The position numbers were made by a program, and so were the translations under genes. DNA of 64,000 bases from Bradyrhizobium ottawaense (lineage in GTDB: Bacteria; Pseudomonadota; Alphaproteobacteria; Rhizobiales; Xanthobacteraceae). The notes beneath the pieces are model-generated. The model worked only from the letters and a program-made list of their open reading frames with translations, searched no databases and had not been told where the DNA came from. This document shows, piece after piece, positions 53,358-62,804 of the stretch; position 1 is the first letter of the stretch; each line of letters opens with the position of its first letter. The stretch lies in assembly GCF_900099825.1 (NCBI RefSeq), contig NZ_LT629693.1, positions 7,265,001 through 7,329,000 of the forward strand, in the 5' to 3' direction.

Positions 53358-54116
53358 ATGAGCGTGACATCCGGCACAAAAACTGAAAGCGGCTTGGGTG
53401 AAACCATCCGCGTCGTCATCCATGCTCTCCTGATCGCGCTCGTGATCCGCACCTTCCTGTTCCAGCCGTTCAATATCCCCTCGGGATCGATGAAGGCGAC
53501 GCTGCTGGTCGGCGACTACCTGTTCGTGTCGAAATATTCCTACGGCTATAGCCACTATTCGATCCCGCTGTCGCCGCCGCTGTTTTCGGGCCGCATCTTC
53601 GGTTCGGAGCCTGCCCGCGGCGATATCGTCGTGTTCCGCCTGCCGAAGGACGATACCACCGACTACATCAAACGCGTGATCGGCCTGCCGGGCGACCGCA
53701 TCCAGATGAAGGAGGGGCTGCTCCACATCAACGACGTCCCGGTCAAGCGCGAGCGTCTCTCCGACTTCATCGGCGAGGATCCCTGCGGCTCCGACGCCAC
53801 CGCCCGGGTCAAGCGCTGGAAGGAAACGCTGCCGAACGGCGTGACCTATGAATCACTCGATTGCGTCGACAACGGTTTCTACGACAACACCAACGTCTAC
53901 ACCGTGCCGGCCGGCCACTTCTTCATGATGGGAGACAACCGGGACAATTCGACCGACAGCCGGGTGCTGTCGGCGGTGGGTTATGTGCCGTTCGAGAACA
54001 TCGTCGGCCGTGCCCAGATGATCTTCTTCTCGATTGCCGAGGGCGAACATGCCTGGATGTTCTGGCGCTGGCCGACCGCCGTGCGCTGGAATCGCATATT
54101 CTCAATCGTGCGATGA
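53358..54116 (+). CDS. lepB: Signal peptidase I
   Basis: LepB cleaves signal peptides of exported proteins at the outer face of the inner membrane. The 252-residue protein has one N-terminal membrane segment (residues 17-33) followed by the nucleophile S44 in FNIPSGSMKATLL, the general base K105 in TDYIKRVIGLPGDRI and box E MGDNRDNSTDSR. The ATG at 53358 follows TTGGGAAAGCG. Its stop overlaps the rnc start as ATGA. Confidence 0.96.
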   Translation: MSVTSGTKTESGLGETIRVVIHALLIALVIRTFLFQPFNIPSGSMKATLLVGDYLFVSKYSYGYSHYSIPLSPPLFSGRIFGSEPARGDIVVFRLPKDDTTDYIKRVIGLPGDRIQMKEGLLHINDVPVKRERLSDFIGEDPCGSDATARVKRWKETLPNGVTYESLDCVDNGFYDNTNVYTVPAGHFFMMGDNRDNSTDSRVLSAVGYVPFENIVGRAQMIFFSIAEGEHAWMFWRWPTAVRWNRIFSIVR

Positions 54117-54931
54117 ACGACGAAACATCAGTCATCCAGGATTCCGACACCTCAGGCGAGCCGAGCCCAAAGCCCGCTGCCGGCGGCGAAGCCGTGCTCA
54201 AGAAGAAGCGCGGCAAGGCCGGCGCCAAGGCGGCGGCCGCGGCGATCGAGGCGCGGATCGGCTACAAGTTCACCGATAGCGCGCTGCTGACCACCGCCTT
54301 CACGCATGTCTCCGCGCTGAAGCCCGCGACCCGCCACCGCGCCGACAGCTATCAGCGCCTCGAATTCCTCGGCGACCACGTGTTGGGGCTGATCATCTCC
54401 GACATGCTGTATCGCGCCTATCCGCGGGCCGACGAGGGCGAATTGTCCAAGCGTCTCGCCGATCTCGTGCGCAAGGAGAGCTGCGCCGACGTCGCCAAAT
54501 CGCTCGGCCTGCTCGAGGACATCAAGCTCGGCGCGGTCGGCGCCGGTGCGGGCGCGCGCTTACGCAAATCCGTGCTCGGCGACATCTGCGAAGCGGTGAT
54601 CGGCGCGATCTATCTCGACGGCGGTTATGCGGCGGCGTCGCAATTCGTCGAGCGCAACTGGCTGGAGCGGATGCGCAAGCCGCGGCGGCCGCTGCGCGAC
54701 CCGAAGACGGTGCTGCAGGAGTGGGCCCAGAGCAAGGGACTGCCGACACCGGTCTATCGCGAGATCGAGCGCACCGGACCGCATCACGATCCGCAATTCC
54801 GCGTCGCCGTCGACCTGCCGGGCCTTGAGCCCGCCGAAGGTCTCGGCGGCTCCAAGCGCGCGGCCGAAAAGGTCGCGGCATCCGTGATGATCGAACGAGA
54901 AGGCGTCAGCGGCGCAAGCAATGACAACTGA
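54113..54931 (+). CDS. rnc: Ribonuclease III
   Basis: RNase III cuts double-stranded RNA, e.g. in rRNA processing. The 272-residue product has an unusual 45-residue N-terminal tail rich in Ala/Lys (KKKRGKAGAKAAAAAIEARI), then the nuclease domain with the signature YQRLEFLGDHVLGLIISDML and the second acidic motif GDICEAVIGAIYLDGG, and a C-terminal double-stranded RNA-binding domain (DPKTVLQEWAQSKGLPTPVY). It overlaps lepB by 4 and era by 11 bases. Confidence 0.97.
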   Translation: MNDETSVIQDSDTSGEPSPKPAAGGEAVLKKKRGKAGAKAAAAAIEARIGYKFTDSALLTTAFTHVSALKPATRHRADSYQRLEFLGDHVLGLIISDMLYRAYPRADEGELSKRLADLVRKESCADVAKSLGLLEDIKLGAVGAGAGARLRKSVLGDICEAVIGAIYLDGGYAAASQFVERNWLERMRKPRRPLRDPKTVLQEWAQSKGLPTPVYREIERTGPHHDPQFRVAVDLPGLEPAEGLGGSKRAAEKVAASVMIEREGVSGASNDN

Positions 54932-55850
54932 ATCTTCAACCGAACCCGCGCCCGCCGCCACCCGCTGCGGCTTCGTCGCGCTGATCGGTGCGCCGAATGT
55001 CGGCAAATCCACGCTGGTCAACGCGCTGGTCGGCTCCAAGGTCACGATCGTCTCGCGCAAGGTGCAGACCACGCGGGCGCTGATCCGCGGCATCGTAATC
55101 GAGGACAACGCCCAGATCATCCTGGTCGACACGCCCGGTATCTTCTCGCCCAAGCGGCGCCTCGACCGCGCCATGGTGTCGACGGCCTGGAGCGGGGCGC
55201 ATGACGCCGACCTGGTCTGCGTGCTGCTCGATGCCAAGGCCGGCATCGACGAAGAGGCCGAGGCGATCCTGAGCAAGCTCGCCACGGTCAAGCATCCCAA
55301 AATCCTGGTGCTGAACAAGATCGATCTGATCCCGCGCGAGAAGTTGCTGGCGCTGGCGCAGGCCGCCAACGATCGAATGAAATTCGAAAGCACCTTCATG
55401 ATCTCGGCGCTGTCGGGCGACGGCGTCGAAGACTTGCGCAAGACGCTGGCGATGATGGTGCCGGCGGGGCCGTTCCATTATCCCGAAGACCAGATGTCGG
55501 ACGCGCCGATGCGGCATCTGGCGGCGGAAATCACCCGCGAAAAGATCTTTCGCCAGTTGCATCAGGAGCTGCCGTACCAATCCACCGTCGAGACCGATAG
55601 CTGGACCGAGCGCAAGGACAAGTCGATCCGCATCGAGCAGACGATCTTTGTCGAGCGCGAAAGCCAACGCAAGATCGTGCTCGGCAAGGGTGGCGCCACC
55701 ATCAAGTCGATCGGCGCGGATTCGCGCAAGGAGATCGCGGAGATCGTCGGCGTCCCCGTGCATCTATTCCTGTTCGTCAAGGTGCGCGAGAACTGGGGCG
55801 ACGACCCCGACCGCTACAGGGAAATGGGCCTGGATTTTCCCAAAGAATGA
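54921..55850 (+). CDS. era: GTPase Era
   Basis: Era is an essential GTPase of 30S ribosome assembly that binds the 3' end of 16S rRNA. The 309-residue protein has the P-loop GAPNVGKST at 23-31, DTPGIF (G3), NKIDL (G4) and a C-terminal KH domain (RKIVLGKGGATIKSIGADSR). The N-terminal 15 residues are an extension. Its start lies inside the end of rnc, and its stop overlaps an ATG of the following small membrane gene. Confidence 0.97.
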   Translation: MTTESSTEPAPAATRCGFVALIGAPNVGKSTLVNALVGSKVTIVSRKVQTTRALIRGIVIEDNAQIILVDTPGIFSPKRRLDRAMVSTAWSGAHDADLVCVLLDAKAGIDEEAEAILSKLATVKHPKILVLNKIDLIPREKLLALAQAANDRMKFESTFMISALSGDGVEDLRKTLAMMVPAGPFHYPEDQMSDAPMRHLAAEITREKIFRQLHQELPYQSTVETDSWTERKDKSIRIEQTIFVERESQRKIVLGKGGATIKSIGADSRKEIAEIVGVPVHLFLFVKVRENWGDDPDRYREMGLDFPKE

Positions 55851-55891
55851 TCCGGGAATCATCAGGAAAAGAAAGAAAAACCGGCGCCCCG

Positions 55892-56272
55892 ATGAACGTA
55901 CCCAGGAACGTGCTGTGGTTTGAGGTTCTGCTGTATCTGTCGCTGACTCTGGATGCGGTGTCGGTGGCGTTCCAGGACCGTACGCCGACCGCTGCCATGA
56001 CCGAGCAGATGATCAATGTGGCGACGGTGATGGCGGCCGGCCTGATTATACTGCTGGTTTATTTCGTCTGGCTCGCCGCGCAGCATCGCAAGAACTGGCC
56101 GCGCTGGGCGCTGGCCGCGGCATTGGTGCTGTCGGTGATCTCGCTGATCCAGGTGATCGGCGAAAGCGGCGTGCAGCTCGACAGCGCCATCGAGGTCATC
56201 TCCTGCGCGCTGACGGCGGCCGGGCTTTACTTCTCCTTCACCGGCGATGCCGTGGGCTGGTTCAACACGTGA
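55892..56272 (+). CDS. Small membrane protein after era
   Basis: A 126-residue protein with four hydrophobic segments (VLWFEVLLYLSLTLDAVSVA, MAAGLIILLVYFVWLAA, WALAAALVLSVISLIQVIGE, and a last one ending YFSFTGDAVGWFNT). I recognise no function. The ATG at 55847 overlaps the era stop (ATGA) and would add 15 charged residues; the ATG at 55892 starts just before the first membrane segment. Co-transcription with era is likely. Confidence 0.78.
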   Translation: MNVPRNVLWFEVLLYLSLTLDAVSVAFQDRTPTAAMTEQMINVATVMAAGLIILLVYFVWLAAQHRKNWPRWALAAALVLSVISLIQVIGESGVQLDSAIEVISCALTAAGLYFSFTGDAVGWFNT

Positions 56273-56280
56273 GGCGCCCT

Positions 56281-56395
56281 CGTGTCCCGGACGCGGTGCA
56301 GCGCGCTTGCGATGCACCGCAGAGCCGGGACCCAGTAGATGGACCCCGGACCAGCAGCGCACCGCTGACGCGCTGCGCAGCATCCGGGGAACGCG
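56281..56395. repeat. Palindromic intergenic repeat, GTCCCGGACGCGGTGCAG type
   Basis: TGTCCCGGACGCGGTGCAGC at 56283, the inner mirror TGCACCGCAGAGCCGGGACC ending near 56333, and a second unit ACCCCGGACC...CATCCGGGG follow one another. Such units are dispersed in this group. It separates the small membrane gene from recO. Confidence 0.7.
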
Positions 56396-56442
56396 GACTG
56401 CGATAGCTGCGCCTCCCACCGGAATCCTGTAAGCTCCGCCCC

Positions 56443-57195
56443 ATGGAATGGACCGACGAGGGCATCGTGCTGGGGGTGCGCAGGCATGGCGAATCCTCGG
56501 CCATTGTCGAGCTCCTAACGCGCAGCCACGGCCGGCACCTCGGCCTCGTCCGCGGCGGCGCGGGCAAGCGGATGCGGCCGTTGCTGCAACCCGGCAACAG
56601 CGTCACGACAGTGTGGCGGGCGCGGCTCGATGAGCATCTCGGCTATTACGTCGTTGAAGGCACGCGGTTGCGCGCGGCGACCTTGCTGGCGTCGGCGCAC
56701 GCGACCTATGGCGTCACCCATCTGGCCTCGCTGGTGCGGTTGTTGCCGGAGCGCGATCCGCACGAGGACATTTACGAGATGCTCGAGCGCACGCTGGACG
56801 ATTTCGACGACGTCGGCGAAGCCGCGGTGCATCTGGTCCGGTTCGAGCTCGCGATGCTCGCCGAGCTCGGCTTCGGGCTCGATCTGGAAAATTGCGCCGC
56901 CACCGGCGCTACCGCCGACCTGATCTACGTCTCGCCGAAATCCGGCGGCGCGGTGTCGCGGGGCGCCGGCGAGCCGTACCGTGATCGCCTGCTGCGGCTG
57001 CCGCCGTTCCTGCGCGAAGGCGAAGCCGGGTCGAACGGCTGGTCCGACCAGGACCTTCAGGACGGCTTTCGGCTGACCGGGATGTTTCTGCTCCGCCACG
57101 TGCTGGAGCCGCGCGGGCAGGGCCATTCGGATGCACGGGACGGGTTCATCAACGCCGTGACCCGGCACAGGCTACGAATCAGTTCGGCGGGGTGA
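56443..57195 (+). CDS. recO: DNA repair protein RecO
   Basis: RecO loads RecA onto SSB-coated DNA in the RecFOR pathway. The 250-residue protein starts [20 protein letters not shown], with the N-terminal OB-fold ([20 protein letters not shown]) and a helical C-terminal domain ([20 protein letters not shown], with [15 protein letters not shown]). The cysteines of the zinc-binding variant are not all present. It stands between a repeat and parC. Confidence 0.94.
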   Translation: MEWTDEGIVLGVRRHGESSAIVELLTRSHGRHLGLVRGGAGKRMRPLLQPGNSVTTVWRARLDEHLGYYVVEGTRLRAATLLASAHATYGVTHLASLVRLLPERDPHEDIYEMLERTLDDFDDVGEAAVHLVRFELAMLAELGFGLDLENCAATGATADLIYVSPKSGGAVSRGAGEPYRDRLLRLPPFLREGEAGSNGWSDQDLQDGFRLTGMFLLRHVLEPRGQGHSDARDGFINAVTRHRLRISSAG

Positions 57196-57212
57196 CCCCG
57201 CTATCCCGACAT

Positions 57213-57330
57213 GTCGCCGCTGCGAACGCGGGGACCCCTGCCACGGCACCGTTCAATCGGGGCTGTGGCGCCAGCCATTTTTCGCCACAAACACCTGTGG
57301 TTATGGGTTCCCACGAACGCAGGGGCTGCG
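57213..57330. repeat. Intergenic repeat between recO and parC
   Basis: TGCGAACGCGGGGACCC near 57220 and the imperfect mirror GGGTTCCCACGAACGCA near 57306 bracket ACACCTGTGGTTATGG. I recall CCTGTGGTTATGGGTTCC as part of a dispersed rhizobial element. It may contain parC promoter elements. Confidence 0.5.
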
Positions 57331-57383
57331 GATGCCCCGATTCGCGTCTTGCCCGATTCACCGCAAAAGTTTAACGCCTGCCC

Positions 57384-59639
57384 ATGGGAAAACGACAGCT
57401 ACCGCCGGAAGAGCCGGCGGAAATCCACGAGGTCATGCTGCGCGATGCGCTGGAAGAGCGCTATCTCGCTTATGCGCTCTCGACCATCATGCATCGCGCG
57501 CTGCCGGACGCGCGCGACGGGTTGAAGCCGGTGCACCGGCGCATCCTCTATGGCATGCGCCTGCTGCGGCTCGACCCCGGCACGCCGTTCAAGAAATCCG
57601 CAAAAATCGTCGGCGACGTGATGGGCTCGTTCCATCCGCATGGCGACCAGGCGATCTACGACGCCATGGTGCGCCTCGCCCAGGATTTCGCCTCGCGTTA
57701 TCCGCTGGTCGACGGCCAGGGCAATTTCGGCAATATCGACGGCGATAATCCCGCCGCCTACCGCTACACCGAAGCGCGCATGACCGCGGTCGCGCAGCTC
57801 TTGATCGAGGGCATCGACGAGGACGGCGTCGAATTCCGTCCCAACTACGACGGCCAGAGCAAAGAGCCGGTGGTGATGCCCGGCGGGTTTCCGAACCTGC
57901 TCGCCAACGGCGCGCAGGGCATCGCCGTCGGCATGGCGACCTCGATCCCGCCGCACAACGTGGCCGAGCTGTGCGACGCCGCGCTGCATCTGATCGACAA
58001 GCCCGAGGCGAAGTCGAAAGCGCTGCTGAAATGGGTCAAGGGTCCGGATTTTCCGACCGGCGGCATCATCGTCGATTCCAAGGAAAGCATCGCCGAAGCC
58101 TATGTCACCGGGCGCGGCTCGTTCCGCACCCGCGCCAAATGGGAACAGGAAGAAGGCGCGCGCGGCACCTGGGTCGTGGTCATCACCGAGATCCCGTGGC
58201 TGGTGCAGAAGTCGCGGCTGGTCGAGAAGATCGCCGAACTGCTCAACGAGAAGAAATTGCCGCTGGTCGGCGATGTCCGCGACGAGTCCGCCGAAGACGT
58301 GCGCCTGGTGATCGAGCCGAAATCCCGCGCGGTCGATCCCGCGCTGATGATGGAATCGCTGTTCCGGCTCACCGAGCTCGAGAGCAAGATTTCGCTGAAC
58401 CTCAACGTGCTGGTGAAGGGCCGTATCCCCCGGGTGATCGGCCTGGCCGAGTGCCTGCGCGAATGGCTCGACCATCTGCGCGACGTGCTGCTGCGCCGCT
58501 CGAACTACCGCAAGACCCAGATCGAGAACCGGCTCGAAGTGCTCGCTGGCTATCTGATCGCCTATCTGAACATCGACAAGGTGATCAAGATCATCCGCAC
58601 CGAGGACGAGCCGAAGCCGGCGCTGATCAAGGCGTTCAAGCTGACGGAAGTCCAGGCCGACGCCATCCTCAACATGCGGCTGCGTTCGTTGCGCAAGCTC
58701 GAGGAATTCGAGATCCGCACCGAGGACAAGAACCTCCGCAACGAGTTGAAGGGCATCAAGTCGCTGCTCGGCTCCGAGGCCGAGCAATGGTCCAGGGTCG
58801 CCGATCAGGTCCGCAAGGTCCGCGACATGTTCGGGCCGAAGACGCCGCTCGGCAAGCGCCGCACCGTGTTCGCCGACGCGCCCGAGCACGATCTTGCCGC
58901 GATCGAGGAAGCCTTTGTCGAGCGCGAGCCGTGCACGGTGGTGATTTCCGAGAAGGGCTGGGTCCGCACGTTGAAGGGCCACGTTGCCGACCTGTCGTCG
59001 CTCACCTTCAAGACCGACGACAAGCTCGACCACGCCTTCTTCGCCGAGACGACGTCGAAGCTCTTGGTGTTCGCCACCAACGGGCGGTTCTATTCGCTCG
59101 ATGTGGCAAAGCTGCCGGGCGGGCGCGGCCATGGCGAGCCGATCCGCATGTTCATCGACATGGAGCAGGACGCGGCGATCGTTTCGCTGTTCGTCAACAC
59201 CGGCGGCCGCAAATTCCTGATCGCAAGCCTTGAAGGGCAGGGCTTTGTGGTCAACGAGGACGATTGCGTCGGCAACACCCGCAAGGGCAAGCAGGTGCTC
59301 AATGTCGAGATGCCGAACGAGGCCTGTGCGATTTGTACGGTCTCGGGCGACACGGTCGCCGTGATCGGCACCAACCACAAGATGGTGCTGTTCCCGCTCG
59401 ACCAGGTGCCGGAGATGGCGCGCGGTCGCGGCGTGCGCTTGCAGAAATACTCCGGCGCCAAACTGTCCGACGTCGCCGTGTTCGAATCCAAGGCGGGATT
59501 GACCTGGAAGGATTCGGCCGGACGCGACCAGAGCATGAGCTGGAAGGACCTCGCCGACTGGCGCGGCAACCGCGCCGACGCCGGCCGCCTTGCGGGCGGC
59601 CTGCCGAAGTCGAACAAGTTCCTCCGCGGCGTGGAGTAG
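57384..59639 (+). CDS. parC: DNA topoisomerase IV subunit A
   Basis: ParC with ParE decatenates daughter chromosomes. The 751-residue protein shows [54 protein letters not shown] (the quinolone-determining region) and the active tyrosine Y128 in [11 protein letters not shown]. The short C-terminal region has only loosely conserved beta-pinwheel blades (e.g. [20 protein letters not shown]) and no GyrA box, which favours ParC over GyrA. The gene ends 8 bases from the convergent SPFH pseudogene. Confidence 0.96.
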   Translation: MGKRQLPPEEPAEIHEVMLRDALEERYLAYALSTIMHRALPDARDGLKPVHRRILYGMRLLRLDPGTPFKKSAKIVGDVMGSFHPHGDQAIYDAMVRLAQDFASRYPLVDGQGNFGNIDGDNPAAYRYTEARMTAVAQLLIEGIDEDGVEFRPNYDGQSKEPVVMPGGFPNLLANGAQGIAVGMATSIPPHNVAELCDAALHLIDKPEAKSKALLKWVKGPDFPTGGIIVDSKESIAEAYVTGRGSFRTRAKWEQEEGARGTWVVVITEIPWLVQKSRLVEKIAELLNEKKLPLVGDVRDESAEDVRLVIEPKSRAVDPALMMESLFRLTELESKISLNLNVLVKGRIPRVIGLAECLREWLDHLRDVLLRRSNYRKTQIENRLEVLAGYLIAYLNIDKVIKIIRTEDEPKPALIKAFKLTEVQADAILNMRLRSLRKLEEFEIRTEDKNLRNELKGIKSLLGSEAEQWSRVADQVRKVRDMFGPKTPLGKRRTVFADAPEHDLAAIEEAFVEREPCTVVISEKGWVRTLKGHVADLSSLTFKTDDKLDHAFFAETTSKLLVFATNGRFYSLDVAKLPGGRGHGEPIRMFIDMEQDAAIVSLFVNTGGRKFLIASLEGQGFVVNEDDCVGNTRKGKQVLNVEMPNEACAICTVSGDTVAVIGTNHKMVLFPLDQVPEMARGRGVRLQKYSGAKLSDVAVFESKAGLTWKDSAGRDQSMSWKDLADWRGNRADAGRLAGGLPKSNKFLRGVE

Positions 59640-59647
59640 GGCGCCGG

Positions 59648-60309
59648 TCAGGCGCCCTTCGGCAACACGCCAGCGGCGGCGACCAGGCCAAGCGCGCCGG
59701 CCGGATTCATGCTGTCGACCATGCTGGTCGGGATCAGGATCGTGGCGCCGCGCTCCTTGGTGGTCTCATAGATGATGTTCATGGCGCGGAGCTGCAGCGC
59801 GGCCGGGCTGCGGGCATAGAGATCAGCGGCTTCCACGAATTTCTGCGCGATCTCCTGTTCGGCCTGGCCGAGCAGCACACGGGCCAGTTTTTCGCGCTCG
59901 GCCTGCGCCTGCCGGCTCATGGCGTCCTGCAGAGCCGGCGGCACGCCGATTTCACCGGCACCGTGTCCTTGCTCAGCGCCTTCTCGGCATTGATTTCGGT
60001 GGTCTGGATGCGCTGGTCGAGCCAGGAGGCGACACTGTCGATGAATGGCAGAATCGCGAACACGCCCGGGCCGCGAATGGCCGTGAGCTTGCCGAGCCGC
60101 AGCACCACGGCGCGTTCCCATTGATCCGCGACCATGAGGGATTGCGGGATCAGCGCCGCGATCACGGCGAGGATTCCGGTCGCCCAGTAGTAGCTGCGCA
60201 CGCCCGTGCTTTCACCAAACCACGCGCAGAGCGCGGCGGCAGCCGCGAACAAGGCAGCCAGTACGATCGCCGGCTGGTTGGCGCCGTTAGCCTTAAAATA
60301 GTTGTTCAT
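59648..60309 (-). pseudogene. SPFH/band 7 (slipin-like) protein gene with internal deletion
   Basis: The N-terminal half reads MNNYFKANGANQPAIVLAAL, two membrane segments, then QWERAVVLRLGKLTAIRGPG, FAILPFIDSVASWLDQRIQT and KALSKDTVPV, as in slipins. It then runs out of frame. The other frame continues with PPALQDAMSRQAQAEREKLA, then EIAQKFVEAADLYARSPAAL and ends LVAAAGVLPKGA. About 70 residues of the SPFH core that normally join these parts are missing, at a junction near 59925-59945, and the frame is shifted. The gene is therefore probably dead. It follows the GntR gene by 5 bases. Confidence 0.85.
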
Positions 60310-60314
60310 GACGA

Positions 60315-60707
60315 CTATTCCTTCTGCTTCGCGAGGGCCTTTATTCGGTCGGCCAGTGCGAGGGGGTCGATCCCCATCGTGGCCGCCGTAGCGAGAACCT
60401 GCTTTGCCAGACCATCGGTCTGTGCCTGCTGCGCGCGCGCGCCCATGGCGGGCGGCGGCTTGGCGACGAAGCTGCCGCGGCCGCGCACCAGCGTGATGGC
60501 GCCGATCCGCTCCAGCTCGTCATAGGTGTGCCGCACCGTATTGAGGTCGATCTTCAGCGCGACTGCCACCTCGCGCATGGTCGGCATCTGGTCGCCGGCC
60601 GTTAGCACGCCGGCGCCAAGCTGCCGCAAAATCTGCTCCCTGAGCTGGACGTAGATCGGGACGCCCGAGCTTTCGAGCCGGAGGGTTTTCAGCAAGTCTG
60701 TATGCAT
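60315..60707 (-). CDS. YtrA-type GntR-family regulator
   Basis: A 130-residue regulator of the short YtrA branch of the GntR family: the winged helix domain has VPIYVQLREQILRQLGAGVL, TAGDQMPTMREVAVALKIDL and NTVRHTYDELERIGAITLVR, followed by GRGSFVAKPPP and a short helical dimerisation tail. Such regulators usually repress adjacent membrane-protein genes, here the damaged SPFH gene. An operator-like palindrome abuts its start codon. Confidence 0.92.
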   Translation of the reverse strand: MHTDLLKTLRLESSGVPIYVQLREQILRQLGAGVLTAGDQMPTMREVAVALKIDLNTVRHTYDELERIGAITLVRGRGSFVAKPPPAMGARAQQAQTDGLAKQVLATAATMGIDPLALADRIKALAKQKE

Positions 60708-60710
60708 TAA

Positions 60711-60744
60711 CTAGTACACTAGACAATACCGGCTTTATGGTCAA
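60711..60744 (-). promoter_or_regulatory. Promoter and operator of the GntR gene; probable leaderless start
   Basis: On the minus strand TTGACC (60744-60739) and TAGTGT (60721-60716) are separated by exactly 17 bases. The -10 lies within the palindrome CTAGTACACTAG (60711-60722), the likely operator. The palindrome ends 3 bases before the ATG, so transcription would begin at or next to the start codon. Confidence 0.65.
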
Positions 60745-60784
60745 TACTTTTCGTGTAGGGTAGGCTGGAAGCAGGGAGGAAAAC

Positions 60785-62770
60785 ATGATCCCTCGCACTC
60801 TGACGATCTGCATCGCCGCCGCGTTGCTGGGCGTTTCTTGCGCGGCCAATGCGCAAACCATTCCCGGAGCGCTTCCCGAATCCGCGCACGCGCTCACGCA
60901 GGGCGAATGGCCGGCCTATGCCGGGACCTATGCGGCTTCGCGCTATTCGCCGTTGATGCAGATCGATGCGAGCAACGCCAAGAGCCTTCATGTTGCCTGG
61001 CGCTGGAAATCGCCCGACATGTCGGTCAGGGCCGCCAATCCCACGATCGGGCCAAGCTTCGCCAATGAATCGACGCCGCTGATGGTGGGCGGGGTGCTCT
61101 ATACCCCGACCTCGCTGTCGCAGGTCGCGGCGATCGATGCCGTGACCGGCGAGACCAAATGGGTGTACGACCCCAAGATCTACGAAAACGGTCTCGGTAT
61201 GCCCGCCAATCTCGGCTGGCTGCACCGTGGCGTGGCTTATTGGCGCAATGGCGACGACGAACGCATCGTGATGCTGACCGCGTTCGCGCAGTTGATCGTG
61301 CTCGATGCCAAGACCGGAAAACCGGCGGCGTCATTCGGCAGGGACGGCCGGATCGATCTTGTCGAGGGGCTGGGCCGCCCTGTCGACCGCAACTACTACA
61401 CCATGACCTCGCCGCCGGTGATCGTGCGCGGTGTCATCGTGGTCGGCTCCTCGGTGTTCGACTGGTGGGCCAAGCGGCCGTCACCGCCCGGCGACGTCAG
61501 GGGCTTTGATATCAACAGCGGGCGGCTGCTCTGGACTTTCCATACGGTCGCCCAGGGTGAGGAGGCGGGCACCGAGACCTGGGAGAACGATTCCTGGAAA
61601 GAGATGGGCAACGCCAATGTCTGGGCGCCGATGAGCGCCGACGAAGAGCTCGGCTATGTCTATCTGCCGGTGAGCACGCCGACCAACGACTATTTTGGCG
61701 GGCAGCGTCCCGGCGACGGGCTGTTCGGCGAAAGCCTGGTCTGTCTGGACGTCGCGACCGGCAAGAAAGTCTGGCACTACCAGCTCGTCCATCACGGCCT
61801 CTGGGATTACGACCCGCCGGCGGCGCCGAACCTGATCGACATCACGGTCGACGGCAAGCGCATCAAGGCGGTCGCGCAGGTCACCAAGCAGGCCTACGTC
61901 TACGCCTTCGATCGCGTCACCGGCAAGCCGATCTGGCCAATCGAGGAGCAGGCGGTGCCGGCCTCCAGTGTTCCCGGCGAGCGCGCCTCGAAGACGCAGC
62001 CGGTGCCGAGCAAGCCGGCGCCGTTCGACCTGCAGGGAGCACGCGACGAGGATCTGATCGCGCTGACGCCGCAGATCCACAAGGAAGCCATCGAGATCGC
62101 CTCGGCCTACGATCGCGGCGGGCTGTTCACGCCGCCATCGGAGCGTGGCACCATTCAGGTGCCCGGCAATGCCGGCGGCGCCAGTTGGTCCGGCGCTGCG
62201 ATCGATCCGGAAACGAGTACGCTCTATGTCGGCACCTATCGCCTCCCGACGGTCGTGAAGATCCAGAAGCCGGAGTCATGGCAGGGAACCTACGATTTCA
62301 TCGGGCTGCCGAGTTATCCGGCCGGGCCGCGCGGGTTGCCGCTGCTCAAGCCGCCGTTCGGCAGCATCGTCGCCATCGACATGAACACCGGCGAGCATCG
62401 CTGGCGGATTCCGGTGGGACGCAGCATCGCGATACCCCCGGTTCTGGCGCTGGGTATTCGCGAACAACTGGGATTGCCGTTCCGGAATTGGGCGCTGCTG
62501 ACCAAGACGGTCATGATCGTCGTGCAGACGGGCTACTATAGCGCGCCGCGCTTTGTGCCGGGCCTGAACCTGCCGGTCAGGGTTCTGCACGATCTCGATC
62601 CGCATCTGTGGGTCTACGACAAGGCGAGCGGCGAAATGCTTGCCGAGATGGAATTGCCGGCCAACGCGACCGGCGCGCCGATGACTTACCTGGCCGGCGG
62701 CCGGCAGTTCATCGTGTTTCCGGTCGGTGGCGGTACGCTGGCGGAGGAGTTGATCGCGGTTTCGCTGTAA
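60785..62770 (+). CDS. PQQ-dependent dehydrogenase (quinoprotein), periplasmic
   Basis: A 661-residue exported protein (signal residues 1-23, ending ANA) with the eight-bladed propeller of PQQ dehydrogenases: WPAYAGTYAASRYSPLMQID, TPTSLSQVAAIDAVTGETKW, VWAPMSADEELGYVYLPVST, HHGLWDYDPPAAPNLIDI and KQAYVYAFDRVTGKPIWPIE. The set resembles soluble or membrane-linked glucose/quinate-type quinoproteins but lacks the N-terminal membrane domain of Gcd and any haem motif. It probably oxidises an alcohol or sugar. GGAGGAAAAC precedes the ATG. It is divergent from the GntR gene. Confidence 0.88.
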   Translation: MIPRTLTICIAAALLGVSCAANAQTIPGALPESAHALTQGEWPAYAGTYAASRYSPLMQIDASNAKSLHVAWRWKSPDMSVRAANPTIGPSFANESTPLMVGGVLYTPTSLSQVAAIDAVTGETKWVYDPKIYENGLGMPANLGWLHRGVAYWRNGDDERIVMLTAFAQLIVLDAKTGKPAASFGRDGRIDLVEGLGRPVDRNYYTMTSPPVIVRGVIVVGSSVFDWWAKRPSPPGDVRGFDINSGRLLWTFHTVAQGEEAGTETWENDSWKEMGNANVWAPMSADEELGYVYLPVSTPTNDYFGGQRPGDGLFGESLVCLDVATGKKVWHYQLVHHGLWDYDPPAAPNLIDITVDGKRIKAVAQVTKQAYVYAFDRVTGKPIWPIEEQAVPASSVPGERASKTQPVPSKPAPFDLQGARDEDLIALTPQIHKEAIEIASAYDRGGLFTPPSERGTIQVPGNAGGASWSGAAIDPETSTLYVGTYRLPTVVKIQKPESWQGTYDFIGLPSYPAGPRGLPLLKPPFGSIVAIDMNTGEHRWRIPVGRSIAIPPVLALGIREQLGLPFRNWALLTKTVMIVVQTGYYSAPRFVPGLNLPVRVLHDLDPHLWVYDKASGEMLAEMELPANATGAPMTYLAGGRQFIVFPVGGGTLAEELIAVSL

Positions 62771-62804
62771 TAGTATTCGAATTTTCGCGCGCTATAACCG
62801 CGGA

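Noticed and set aside
57399..59378. 659-residue open frame antisense to parC
   Set aside because: Shadow of parC codon usage, no recognisable domain.
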